DNA of 64,000 bases from contig JAHLKC010000049.1 in the NCBI GenBank assembly GCA_025449115.1, forward strand, positions 62,001-126,000, read 5' to 3'. The first letter of the stretch is position 1. Each line of letters begins with the position of its first letter. A model generated the notes under the pieces. That model had not been told where the DNA came from and searched no databases. It saw only the letters and a program-made list of their open reading frames with translations. This document shows positions 11,790-22,895 of this stretch, piece after piece. The translations under genes were made by a program, and so were the position numbers. This stretch comes from Chytridium lagenaria (lineage: Eukaryota; Chytridiomycota; Chytridiomycetes; Chytridiales; Chytridiaceae).

Positions 11790-13634
11790 TCACAAGGCAC
11801 ATTTCATACCTCTTAAAAGATTCATTTGCTCCCTCCGTCTCTCATCCACCCTCTCCCATCCGCTCTCCACGTCATCCACCTCTTCCCCAATCCAATATAC
11901 GCCTCCTTCGCAATCCTCCGGTCCTTATACAACGCCCTATAATAAATCCATCGATTTAGGGTGTCCCAACTCCACCCCAACTTCAGCCACCTATCTTTTT
12001 CCTCCATCCCACCACACTCCATTAGTTTATACGCAGCCCCACCGTCCCGGTACTTTGCAACGGCGAGCTTCAATAAGAAACAGGGGATCGCTTGGCGCGT
12101 GGCCGCGTCAATGGGGTGGTAGGTTAACGGAGGGCGGATTGAGAGTAAAAACGCATGCAGGATGCGCACACAGATAAGGTTTTCAATCGACAAGCCACCA
12201 CGTATACGGAGGTAAGCGTCACGCCATGCGTCCAATGAGTTCATGTGTTCGGGTATGACAGGTGTCGCGCGTTCCCGTTGATCTGATAGATATCCATCAC
12301 GGCAGCGTTGACCTGATTTGCGGAGGGACGCGTGAAGGGATTTGGGGACCAGCAGTGGGGAGATGAGGGATGTGAGGGATTCAGGGGCACCTGTGTTTAG
12401 GGCCTTTGGGGAGACCATCGTGGTGGTGATGGAGGATGCGGGTGCGGATGGTGTGTGGTGGGATGTGGGAGTAGGGATTGCGCAGTAGGTGAGTTCCCAG
12501 AGGACTGTGCCGAGGGCGTAGATGTCGGATTTGAGGGTTGGCGGGGAGTTTTGGAAGAGTTCTGGGCGAAGAAGGGGTGGTCTTGGACGCGGTTGGGTAT
12601 GTCGGGGAGGGGGGCAGTGGAGGGTTGGTTGTGCATGGTGTCGTTGAAGTCGATGATCTGGTTAAAGGGTTAGCGGAGGTTTCATAAGGTGGGGGGGATC
12701 ACTGACCTTGATGTCGTGTTGGTGGGTCTGGTAGTTTAATTGGAGGAGGATGTTGGTTGTAGTGATGTTGCCATGGATCATGTTGTGCTGACTCATTAAT
12801 GCAACTGCCAATGTAATTTGTCGCATAAACCTCAGCCGTTCACTCCATTCCACAATATTATCCCTAAGATACTCCCGAAGTGATAATGGAGTATCCGTAT
12901 CGCCCACGTACTCCAACAAAACCCATAAGAGTTTGCGTCTCGCTGAAAAACCCCAAAACATTTGGAAAGTAAGGTGAGGTGGATAATATTCTCAACGCTG
13001 AACTTTCGTTCTCAATGAGCATGGACCGTTGAGAAGCGTATTTGAACACGCAAGGTTTCGGGGGTCCGTGGGCAACTCGATAGACGCATTTTTCAAATCT
13101 TGTGACGACCTTTATGTAGAAGCGTGTACTGCGAGACGTTTTGGGGTTGGATCGTTGTTTGATTGTGAGGGTCTCGGTTGATGTGGGCTGTATCGACCGG
13201 AATGAATTGTTGAACCCCATGGTTGGTTCGTTGATGTTGAATCATTCCGACTATAGCGTTTTCCATGGCCTGCTTAGCTCTCCTCCTTATCTCTGTCATT
13301 CCGCATCAACCGTCCTGCTTTCCGGCATCTTCAACTTAACAAAAATCAATCTTAGATCCTCTTCACAGTTAGTAAACTCATTATCGACTGCCTTGAACGC
13401 GCTCTGCAGATTTTCCGATATGATCACCTGTATCGGATATGCGGTGAATCGCTCTACGAGCATGTGGGCGGATAAGATGGAGGCGGTTAACCTTAGAGCC
13501 AATTCGGTGACGGGACGAAGGGCTTTTTGAAGGTCGGACGGGGAGAGAAGGACTTCTTTGATTTGGGAAGGAGATGGTCGATGCGGGATTTGAGGAGAAC
13601 AACGGGGTTGACGGGGTCGTTGTTGTGCTGCCAT
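11790..13634 (-). CDS. TKL-like pseudokinase with Sel1-like C-terminal tail
   Basis: The start ATG chosen is 13634 (MAAQQRPRQPRCSPQ), though upstream exons are possible. An N-terminal helical region of about 150 residues leads into a kinase N-lobe (CVFKYASQ carries the candidate Lys) and C-lobe. The catalytic loop reads HNMIHGNITTTNILL, so HRD is HGN. After an intron, the DFG position reads IIDFND. The APE-helix equivalent RPELFQN and LKSDIYALGTVLWEL are clear. These changes in catalytic residues predict a pseudokinase. The tail contains A-x-LA-x-Y-x-D-G-G-like Sel1 repeats. Frame breaks occur near 13302, 12565 and 11815, each a single base. The last 155 bp are duplicated at 54549-54700. Confidence 0.65.
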
Positions 13635-13856
13635 TGATGTAGATGTGGTAGAAGGCTGATGAAGATTTTTCTAGGAGGGTAATGGTGGGTATTCTGTGTT
13701 TAAAAAAAAAGGAAAGTGAGATTAGGATGTGTGAGATGGGGGTTGTCGACATGAGGAAAACATCATAAGGTGAGTGGACGTTATCATTGAGTCAGAATAA
13801 GTTTGAGCCATAATAGCACGTAGAGATTACCGAAATCAATAGGGTTGTCACTTACT

Positions 13857-14470
13857 CGACTCTTAGAATCTCATCGCTATTATCGTCACCTAACATGGTA
13901 CCATAATCAACACGAACATTATTCCTGATCGCCCCTGTTTCTAGAAAAAGTGAATAAAGATATTTCATCGCTATGTCGTCACCTATCGTAGGCTCTATCG
14001 TGGTACCATGATCAACACGGAGATTATTCCTGATCGTCCCTCTTCCTAAAAAAAGTAAACAAAAATATTAAACACATAAAAAAATTAAGAAGTACCCGAT
14101 GGATAACGATTTGATCTAGAAGTTGCCAAGACATCGAATTGTGCAGTCAAAGTCGTATCTCTACAAAAAAATGAGACGTGTTGAGATAGAAGGGGTTTTA
14201 AATGCAATGTACCCACAGTGAACTTGTAGTCATAGTTGGGTTCACCGCTGTTCGTTGAGTCTCTCTGGCTGTAAAGTGAGGGATATGAACGATGGGGTTT
14301 AGATTGTAGAAAGGTTAAGGATGATTTGGGCAATGAAAACCTACTTGGTCGAGTTGGCCTGTAGGTTGCTAATACATCAAATTCTTCCGTTGCTAGAGAG
14401 CTGTTTCTAAATTGATATTTGATTAAGCTACGTGTAGAGAGAAAAATTAAAAAACCTACAAAGTATCTGA
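13857..14470 (-). other. Exon-like segments with an internal tandem repeat, parent gene unresolved
   Basis: Between the two kinase genes there are open segments with plausible splice sites: EEFDVLATYRPTRPS (about 14390-14345), a Ser-rich segment ending EPNYDYKFT, and TAQFDVLATSRSNRYPSG. A readable stretch at 14060-13858 repeats a unit, GTIRNNLRVDHGT then GAIRNNVRVDYGT. It ends at a GTAAGTG donor, and the next acceptor (near 13697) leads into IPTITLLEKSSS. The segments could be 5' exons of the pseudokinase gene or a tail of the upstream TKL kinase. They are not similar to anything I recognise. Confidence 0.4.
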
Positions 14471-14565
14471 AATTACATTGCTGTCGTTGGTTATGTCTAC
14501 CAAACGAAAAAGATTAATCTTACTAGGTCATAATAAAGGGAGGAAGCAATTAAGACAAGTACTTT

Positions 14566-15849
14566 CTAAGGAAACACTCGTCGTCGACGGCACCCTCTCC
14601 AATCTATTCCCCTCTGTATATCTGGCAACCCCTCCAACGCTTTGACGATATCTGGAAACGCCGGTCGTACCTCTGGGTTATCCACCGAACAATTCATTGC
14701 AATGGTTTTATACTCTTGCGAAACGTCGGCTTCAGTAAGATCGGGGGTCATTGACCTTCCCTGGCCATGTAGGGCTTCCATGTGGCGGGGGTTGAGTTGG
14801 GAAACTGGTACACCAAAGGGACCGACCCAGCTGATGACTTCCGTCAGGATGATGCCGTAGGAGTATACATCGGTAGCGGTGGTGAACTGCATATTACAAG
14901 TAGGGTGGTTAAAATAGGTCCACGAAGCTTTAGAACCTTTTCTTTGAATAAGAATATGCTAAAAGAAAAAAAAAAAGTAGATAGAACCTGAGGAGATTCC
15001 CTTCTGAGTTCTGGAGCTCGCCAGTACAGTGTCGTCCCGACTAACGTTGGTTTCTCTAACTGTGATTGCGTCTCTAAAGCCAACTGCGAGACTGCGGATC
15101 CGAAATCCGTGACCTTTGCTCGAAGAGCTCCATTCACGCCAGCAGACATCAAGACATTCATTGATTTTAAATCTCGATGAATGAGGGAGGAGAGCGGGTG
15201 TGAAGATAATGCACACCAAAGGCAATGTCGAGAGACCATTGAATGCGGTCTTGAACGGATGCTTTGGGTTGGGATCGGTAAAGATCGAAAAGGTTGCCGT
15301 GGGTCATTTCCTATTGTTGTAGTTTGTGTGTGTGGTATAGGTTTGAACTTTAGGGCGACGTCTTTGAAAACAAATTGGAGAAGGATGATTGAACGAAAGA
15401 AAGCATAGATACCTCTAGAACTAAAGAGAGACAATCTTTTTCAATAATGACACCAAAGAAACGAACAATACGAGCATGGTTAAGTCGAGAGAAAATGGCA
15501 GCTTCCTCCTTGAAGGCCTTGATCACAACATCGCTCGCATGTTCAAAATGCTTCATGCGCTTGATAACCACTGGATCGCCATCATATCTGGATAGAATAA
15601 AGCACGTAATTATCAGTAATAGTTTTGACAAGGGGCACGCAATGCATCTCTCTCGACTCCCTTCTCTCTCTTCTACTTCCCCTCCCTAGTACCGCTCTTT
15701 ACTCTAACCAATATATAGTGCACCTTCTGATTCTTCTTTTACAAACTGCATACATACCTCGCTCTGTACACGACAGCATATGCACCAGCACCGATTGGAG
15801 ACGTACCAACGTTCGTGATGGAAGTAGCATCAATGACAGATGTCTGCAT
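14566..15849 (-). CDS. TKL-family protein kinase
   Basis: Four exons: 15849-15758, 15587-15413, 15310-14988, 14886-14566, with consistent phases. The product is about 310 residues, nearly all kinase domain. The glycine loop is GAGAYAVVYRA, the ATP-binding Lys is in VVIKRMKHFEH, the C-helix Glu in FKEEAAIFSRLNH, the catalytic loop is IHRDLKSMN, the metal site VTDFGSA, then WRAPELRRE and DVYSYGIILTEVISWVGPFG. All catalytic residues are present, so it should be active on Ser/Thr (TKL class). A one-base shift lies near 15184 just before HRD, in a CCTCCC context, probably an assembly error. It is head-to-head with the next kinase, 618 bp apart. It could continue past 14566 by alternative splicing into the segments at 13857-14470. 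Confidence 0.8.
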
Positions 15850-16467
15850 TGTTTTTGACAATGATGATGCTTTAATGAAAACTATAATAAAGAATGATCT
15901 TCATAAATCAAAAAAGGTTAATAAAAAGGAAATGAAGAAAAAAGAGAAAAGAAAAAAGAAAAAACAAAAGGTGGATTGCTTACTACAGCAAGCAGTACCT
16001 TGCACCCTTTCTACTATATACTTTCTACTGCATACACCCTTTTATCGAGGTATTACAATTTGTAATACAAAGTGATGTAATACATCTATTATTCTTTTCT
16101 CGTTCTTTTTTATCCTTTTTTTTCTCTTTTTTCTCTTTTCTTTTCATTTCTTTTTTTCACTTTTACATATTGTTTATAATAAATGCTCTTTTGCATTCGC
16201 TTATTTCACTCAATTCAATCCAATTATTATTGCACCTTTAATATATATATAATAATAAATAGTATTTTATTATTAGGTAACATATTCTGTCTGTGGCAGT
16301 ATAGGTATATACCTTGTGAGTGTATTAGTGGGTGAGTATATATTATTAGTGGGTGGGTTTATTATTAATATAGAAACTTTTGTGTTTCATGAAAAAAGAC
16401 ATTTTGGATATTTATTCATCAGAAATCAGTGCAATATTGTTGGGTAGAGCGTTGGGTTGAGTGAGAG
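15850..16467. promoter_or_regulatory. Intergenic region between divergent kinases
   Basis: AT- and CT-rich DNA with long T/C runs (16090-16160) and GTGGGTGAGTATATATTATTAGTGGGTGG near 16328-16360. It must contain both promoters; no specific site is identified. Confidence 0.4.
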
Positions 16468-18522
16468 ATGTCCTCAAGCAACATCATCAACAACAACGAT
16501 TACATTCTAGACAAGAGCTCCATCACCTCAGTATCAAAGGAACCCTTGGGTCAAGGAGGTAACGGTGCTGTTTACAAGGCAAAGTATGTACACATCACAT
16601 ATACTCATACATTTACATGCAATGAACTGGCTGGCCGGCTTTAAAGAGTGCTCGCTGACCTTTCAATTAACCATCGATTCTCTCTCTTTTTTCATATTCT
16701 TTTCCTTTTCTTTGTAAAAGATACGGCAATGACGACGTTGTCGTCAAAAAGTACAGACCTGACAAAATCGAAAGACATGCCGCATTGAGAGAAGAGTTTC
16801 AAAAGGAAGCTCGTGTCCTCAACTCACTTCGTCATCCTGGTATCGTCTTCTTTTTTGGTTTATATGACGATGATGGTGACCAGCTTGCCATCGTCTTGGA
16901 GGTGAGAACCCTTAGCGCAAAGGCAAGCGCTTCATAACGTTTCTTACTCAACACTTTATATATACATCTTTCAGTACATGAACCTTGGCGACCTTTTTCA
17001 ATATTACACCACGAAGCCCAAACTTCCCTTCTCCAACCGTCTCAGCATCATCATGGACATTGCCGCAGCCATGCAGTACCTCCATAACAACAACAATGTC
17101 CATCAGGACCTGAAATCACCCAACGTCCTTCTTCAAATCAAGGAAAACCGTGTGGCTGCTAAAATCACAGACTTTGGAACCCCAGCAAGGCTTTTGCAAG
17201 AGAAAATGCTATGTTCGGTACGCCCATGTGGAGAGCGCCAGAGCTGGAGATCTCCCGTGGAAAGGTAACTTTTTTTTTTTTTTTTAGCTTCAACAGAGTG
17301 CATGACTTAAACACAATCGTCGTTTAGCCATCTTTCACCAGCGATGTATACGCTTTTGGCGTCATCATCTCTGAAGTGATGACATGGGTCGGCCCCTTTG
17401 GTGTTAATACGCGAAACATTCGCTTCAAGCTATCTGAGTTCAGAAAATCCTACCATTCCATCACCCTTCCCCCAAACGCCTCCATCGAAGACCGCTATGG
17501 GTTTCAAGCCATCAGAGATCTGATGTTTAATTGTCTGGACCTGAACCCCGACAATCGACCAATATTTAGAGAGATCAACCAGAAGTTAGAGCTTATCAAG
17601 GAGAAACTCCCAGATCCCGTCGTCGTGAATTTACCAAAGACTGACTCCATCTATTCAGTAAGTACAGTGTACTGATTTACCGTTAAAAAAGCCTCGCGCT
17701 CATTTCTATTACAACATTGTTACAGTCGGTATTGTCTTCTTCAACGACAGCCTACACACGCTCCGACAATAAACCACTACCTCCCCCCATAATTGAGACC
17801 ACATATGTCCGCAAAGACTCGGGCCAAACCCGTAAAATTCGCATCTGCATCATCTGGACCGTCGTCGTCATCGTCCTTCTGGGGAGCCGGCGCCGCGGCA
17901 GGAGTATTGCTATCACGCCCGAAAAGCAGTAGTTCCTCAGACACAACCCTGCATCATCCCAAACTGCAACGTCATCTTCAGCAGCCTCCACCAAACCCAA
18001 CGTTGCCATAAACAACAACAACCTCCCCCACCTCCTCATCCTCCTCCTCCCCGTCCCCCATCCCCACCTCTGTAGCCGCCTCAAATCCAGCCCGATTCCG
18101 CCTCCGATCCGAAACGGGGTGTCTTCAAGAAGTTACCGACTTACTACGGCCTCAACGCGTGTTCCAGTTCACAGGGCCAGTTGTTCCGGTTCAGCGATGC
18201 GGCAAACACTACATCGCCCATGTTGAATGTCGATACGTTGAATTGTGTGGGGTTTGTGGGACTGTGTTGACACCTTTGCGGAATTGTGTGGAAGCCAGTC
18301 GAGTTTCGGTTGTGGATGGGACGTTGAGGAGTTTGGGAGCGAATGTGGTTTGTTTTTCGGGACAGAATCAGGTTGCCGGGTAGGTCTTTTTCTTTTTCAT
18401 AGTTTCGTGTCAATCTGTTTTTATAGCTTACTTTTTATCCCCACCCATTTTTCTTGTTTTGTAGACCGTGTGATTCTTTGACGGACGTTCAAAGGAGATG
18501 GACTTTGGACCCCATATCGTGA
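16468..18522 (+). CDS. Predicted receptor-type TKL kinase: kinase, membrane segment, lectin-like module
   Basis: Exons 16468-16583, 16721-16901, 16975-17264, 17328-17657, 17726-about 18379, 18465-18522. The kinase part has GQGGNGAVYKAKYG, VVVKKY, the C-helix FQKEARVLNSLRHPG, the catalytic loop VHQDLKSPN (Gln for the usual Arg), ITDFG, and after a one-base shift near 17203 WRAPELEISRGK. Then comes DVYAFGVIISEVMTWVGPFG. A strong donor (TCA/GTAAGT at 17658) joins in phase to an exon reading PPPIIETTYVRKDSG, basic residues, then ICIIWTVVVIVLL (membrane). A Ser-rich linker follows, then FRLRSETGCLQEVTD, QLFRFSD, TLNCVGFVGL and a last exon PCDSLTDVQRRWTLD, the same module as the flanking family. 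Linker frameshifts leave the C-terminal half uncertain. The alternative is two genes, but no good ATG precedes the membrane exon. Confidence 0.6.
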
Positions 18523-19065
18523 CCGAACAACCTCTAGTGTGAGGAATTCTTAAAAAATGAGTGGATAGGATATACGAGTTTATTTGAATATAAAGCTGTC
18601 AAACCCCCTGATACATCATGAATTTTTCTTATGACTTTTGCAATCAGCCATGTTTTGGATGTTGAACATTTCAAACTGTTCTTTGGGTGAGCATATTTGA
18701 CGTTATTTAAAGTCTTTATGGGGGTGGGGTGTATGGGTTTTGTCAAATCTTGACGTGTGTCAAAGGTCATGAATGAGGTGCTCCCTCCCACACCGTTAAC
18801 GTCATATGTACTTTCATTCAGTTAGCATGTGTCTAGGAGTGTTTAATACCTGGTTCAGAGGTATTAATTGCTTGAATCTACCACTGGTTTAAAATAAATG
18901 TCAATACTATGAAGGTATATACTATGAGAATGAGGCTATTTATTAGGTTCTGGTGTCGCATGTAACACAAGGACAAAAGCTACTAAGGTAGTACACAACT
19001 GGGTTTTATCTTTAAGAAAAAGTTTAGATATACAGGACTGGGTCTGGTTGCCTTCCTCCACCTCT
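18523..19065. other. Intergenic, nothing recognised
   Basis: AT-rich sequence following the stop of the receptor-like gene. No conserved coding motif or repeat match is seen. Confidence 0.4.
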
Positions 19066-19920
19066 CCAGCCTGGTTCCTCTGTATCCAAGTCACCACCAT
19101 CTTCCTTGTCGACTTTTCTGGCCGTCCATCATCATCATCCAAACCCTACCTCCCCAAGCCTATTTCAACGAATTCGCGCATATCCAGTACGGGACGAACA
19201 AAGATTCAGACGTGAATTGGGGGGGGGGGGGTTATTATACATGAAGTCGATGAATTGCGTTAGGGGACTCTTTTGTCAATTTTAGCTCCCTTCACGGCTC
19301 GTGCGAAAGTTGATTTATTTTAAAAGATGATCAATGCGGACAAAAAACAACTGTCGCGGCGGTAAATTGCTTTTATCATATCTTATAACGGTATGATTGA
19401 TTTTAACAGCAGATGCCTGTCATGGATTCTAAATACTGGGTAAGGGCTTTATCTCCCTCAAGTCCAGTGGGTAAAGCCAAACGTGTCTACCGCTTCATGG
19501 CGTGTGAATGAACATTGCTGCGCGGCGGGTGACCTGACGTTAGACACGCAGATGTTTTGACGGGAACTTGCACACGAAAATTCGGCGACCTTTGTTGTTT
19601 GGAAGCAAAGACATGTCGTTACGGGCTAGAAGAAAAATAGCAAGTCGGGCCTGAGGGTCTCGAAAAGGGCCGTTGACCGCCATGACTGAAGTATAGTCAT
19701 TGGCGTGTGCACAGACAGTTAGGGGTTTTCTTCCTGGGTAGTATTGTTTAAATGTGGAGATGATGTGGATGTGAGTTTTGACGTTGACGTGTTTGGGTTG
19801 TATTTCTTTTTCTTTTACTTTTTATTACGCCTTTGCCATATTCCTTTTTTTTTTCTCTTTTTTTTGTAGGCGATTGTGGGAAAACGACGCTTGGGATATT
19901 GAATATCTTTGAATGGTTTA
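19066..19920 (+). pseudogene. Decayed copy of the membrane lectin-like gene family
   Basis: Pieces match the 58341-61865 gene in order. 19066-19155 matches the membrane segment and linker (CTGTATCC...CCGTCCA). 19160-19260 matches the CQQISST...FRRE module but with stops and an 11-G run. 19270-19345 matches the following intron (CTTCACGGCTCGTGC). 19400-19620 matches GVYRIMAGDG...QIFRRE. 19868-19912 matches the terminal exon (GATATTGAATATCTTTGA). Stops, deletions and loss of the first module show it is dead. Orientation is the same as the right-arm copy. Confidence 0.75.
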
Positions 19921-19929
19921 TATTATTTA

Positions 19930-20660
19930 CATACGATATATCAAAAGAGAGAATTCGTTTTTTGCTTTTTATCCTCGGCAAAATAACATGAAATCCACAT
20001 TCAACATCTCTGATTTCTTTATTAATCCACATTTTTCAATCCACATTTTCTACTTTTGTTTCTTTCCAAATAAATATTGAATTTGCACATTGATTAATAA
20101 ACTATTAAGAAATAATTGTTGGAAATAAGTGAAAATGTCGGGATTAGGATTTGTCATTTTTGGGATTTTACTTGTGGGATTTTGACGGCGGCGGGGAATG
20201 TGGAAGATGGTGGAATGAACTTACTTCTTGTAAACGATTAATGTTCCTTTCTCTATATGTTTATTGAAGTTTCTATAACGTTCCTTTTGTTTCTATTGTC
20301 TAGTTTATTATCTCTTTTCCTTACATGTATCTGTCGCGTATAAAAGGCGACGACTTTCCCTCTTGTTTCTTTACCTTCTCAACAATAAAAGTTTCAATCC
20401 CAAATCCCATTTCCAAGAATAATATCAATATTTTATGTCCGATTATTATATTTAAAAACCACTTTGAATCCACACTTTTGTTATTTAAATTAACAATTAT
20501 TATTAATGGAACAACAAAGCCCCTTTTTGAAGAAAAAACCTGGTAACCTCGATCGGTGGTTTAATATTTAAAAAATAAATGTAATACAACACTGGGTCAG
20601 AAGTAAAAGGAGGAAGAGGAAGAGGAGGAGGAGGAGGAGGAAGAAGAAGAAGAAAGAGTG
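19930..20660. repeat. Third copy of the family's downstream flank
   Basis: AATCCACATTTT repeats, then CCTGGTAACCTCG near 20540 and a (GAGGAG)n tract at 20611-20652. The order and spacing resemble 62040-62400 downstream of the right-arm gene. No gene is seen. Confidence 0.5.
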
Positions 20661-20756
20661 ACGAGTCAATGAGGATAAATAAATCAACTCAACTTAAAAA
20701 CACCTGGTTTTGATGTATCTGGGACGTGTTGATTGCAAAACATTCCAACAAGATCT

Positions 20757-20842
20757 CACCCGAGGATTACCTCCCTTCCTTCATGCAATGTAGGATAAAG
20801 CTCTCACACGAGGAACCTCCCTTCCTTCATGCAATGTAGGAT
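20757..20842. repeat. Short tandem direct repeat
   Basis: Two copies of CCTCCCTTCCTTCATGCAAT plus GTAGGATA (20770-20797 and 20815-20842), separated by a diverged CACACGAGGA-type spacer. The remaining DNA up to 21148 shows no gene. Confidence 0.8.
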
Positions 20843-21148
20843 ATGGACATAGAGCCAGTGACATGAAAGATGTGATAAACTGCTCTTCAAACCATAACGA
20901 TCAAGAGCCCTAGTGACTTCACGATTTCTGCAACGTATCATTCCTCTCGAAAAAACGCATGGAATATATTCACGCATACTAAAGCTTCAAAATGATTATT
21001 GTAAAGAAAACGAGATGATTGAAAGGCGTCAGGAAGCCTGGCCATCTTTTATTCTCCCATCAAAAGAATCCCAATATTGTCGTCAAAGAATAAAGGGGTA
21101 AAACGGAATAACAACTCAGCAGTAGCCCCTTCCCAATGATTCTAAAGC

Positions 21149-22895
21149 TCACTCTTCATCCCCTTCTTCTTGAAGTGTGATTAAACCAACCGCATCAGCC
21201 TGCTTCAACAATTCATCCGCCTCCGCACGATCCCAAGACCCAAGCGCCTCATTAATCTCATCACGTCTTGCGTCAACAATGCTCCTATTAAGGCCAAAAA
21301 ACAGTCAAAATCTTATTCGCACCTCAAAAAAAACAAAAAAAAACAGAAAAATATTCAAAGAAACAAATTACTTTGAAATTGTGTCGGGAATTGTGCAAAC
21401 ACTTCAGCTCGCTTAATCTCTAACTCAGTGGAAGTTTCGTCTACTGGAAGTTTGTAAGTCCCATCCTCTTGAAGAGCTGCTGCTACACGCGCTTCTCCGA
21501 GCCTCTTCTCTTCTTCTGCCTCAAGACGTTCCTTCTCCTCCTTTTCCTTCTCCTCCTTCTTTAAAACCTTGACACGATCAGAGATCCTCTGGTAAGTGTC
21601 TGCGACATCTTTACAAACACTTCACGCGCAGAGTGAGACGGGTTGGCCATTCTAATGAAATAGATTGATTATTTGCACTCGATAATAAAAATAAAAAAAC
21701 CAACCCACCTTGTGAAAAACAACCTAATCCCATCTTTTCCCAACACCTCACAATACTGCAACACAAGACTTTGATGCACACACCTCCTCGCCGCCGTCTT
21801 CTTTCCCTCCATCTCCAAATGAAACGCCTGTGCCAAAATCTCATCGAATACTTGTTTGTCGCAAGGTACGGGTACTTCCCTAGAAACTTGTAGCATTCCT
21901 CAAACCCTTGAGAGAGTTGCGAGAATTTCTCAGCGTTGACGTCGGTGATGTATTTCTCGCCTTCTTGTTCTTCTTCTTTCGGGGAGGATTCGGCGGACGC
22001 TGCCGCGGCGTTGACAGTAGGATCTGAGAGGGGAGGGGGGTTGTTAAGGGTGACGATTTCTTTGGTGGTGGTGGTGACGGTTTTTTTCTTTTTTTCGGGT
22101 TCGGGCGCTTCTCGAACAGCACTTGATTCCTTTGCGACAATCTGAAATTACATGTAACACGTCAGAAAGAAGACTTACACCTTACTAAATAACGTTAAGA
22201 AAACACACATACCGTCTTGTTAAATCCATCCTTGATCGTCTCGGTTGTAATTTTAGAATTAATCTCATCCTCCTCCTTTTTAACCTCAACCGCCACCACC
22301 TTCCTCCTCTCCTCGAACAATCCCAAATATTTTGTGACAACAGGTCCAACACCCTCTCCCTCCTTCTTCTCCCTCAACTCCTTTGCAAACGCCTCCACAT
22401 CAACCCTCTTCATAAAAAACGGATCCGGTGTAGGCGGCTGCCACCTTGGATCCCTATCGGTATGTGCCATCATCATCACATCATGTTTCAACTTCCCGTC
22501 CCATTCCAACACTTGCGCAGCGACGGCTTCAACTATTTCAGCCTTTTTGTCGGATGCGTTGAGACCAGTGAGAAGGTGGGAGACTTGCTGCGAGAAAGCA
22601 GTTTCTTGCTTAAGGGCGGCGATTTTGTCTTGACGGTCTCTGCGTTTACGGTGGAGGTCGGTTTGTTTCCAGCGAACCATTGAGGCTTTGTCAACGTTAG
22701 GGCTTGTGAACAGTGTTAGTCTTTACCACACTTGAACCACCGTTCAACTTACTGGCACTAAAATAAGTGTTATTAACGAGCTTTTATTGATGGAAAAGGA
22801 GGGACTTGGGAAGCGGATGTTCAGTTTACCTCAAAATCTTCATCGTCAGATAGCTCGAGTTTGTCCCATTTTGCATACGAGAATCCTTGAGGCAT
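21149..22895 (-). CDS. CDC37: Hsp90 co-chaperone Cdc37
   Basis: The start ATG at 22895 gives MPQGFSYAKWDKLELSDDED, the conserved N-terminus that contacts client kinases. Exons: 22895-22830, a 5-nt microexon 22757-22753, 22702-22213, 22141-21709, 21651-21372, 21284-21149. The microexon restores the family motif HPNVDK. The middle domain has ILAQAFHLEMEGKKTAARR and HQSLVLQYCEVLGKDGI (Hsp90-binding region). A helical Glu/Lys-rich segment follows and the acidic end LQEEGDEE. Two single-base losses (near 21855 and 21264) break the frame in otherwise conserved sequence and are probably assembly errors. Cdc37 stabilises kinase clients and loads them on Hsp90 in the cytosol. Confidence 0.92.

Larger units (their letters stand above)
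4290..11942. repeat. Left arm of a large inverted duplication
   Basis: Read on the minus strand, this segment matches 54549-62305 throughout: exons, introns, TTCC microsatellite, AT-rich flanks. Substitutions and small indels are scattered through both copies. The inner boundary is sharp: TTATAGGGCGTTGTATAAGG is shared from about 11942 (left) and 54549 (right), with no match on the other side. The outer boundary near GTGGTAACCT (about 4300) versus CTGGTAACCT (about 62290) is less sharp. Confidence 0.85.

Noticed and set aside
19216..19228. Run of G residues as a telomere or G-quadruplex element
   Set aside because: A single G run inside a decayed gene copy, without repeated G tracts.
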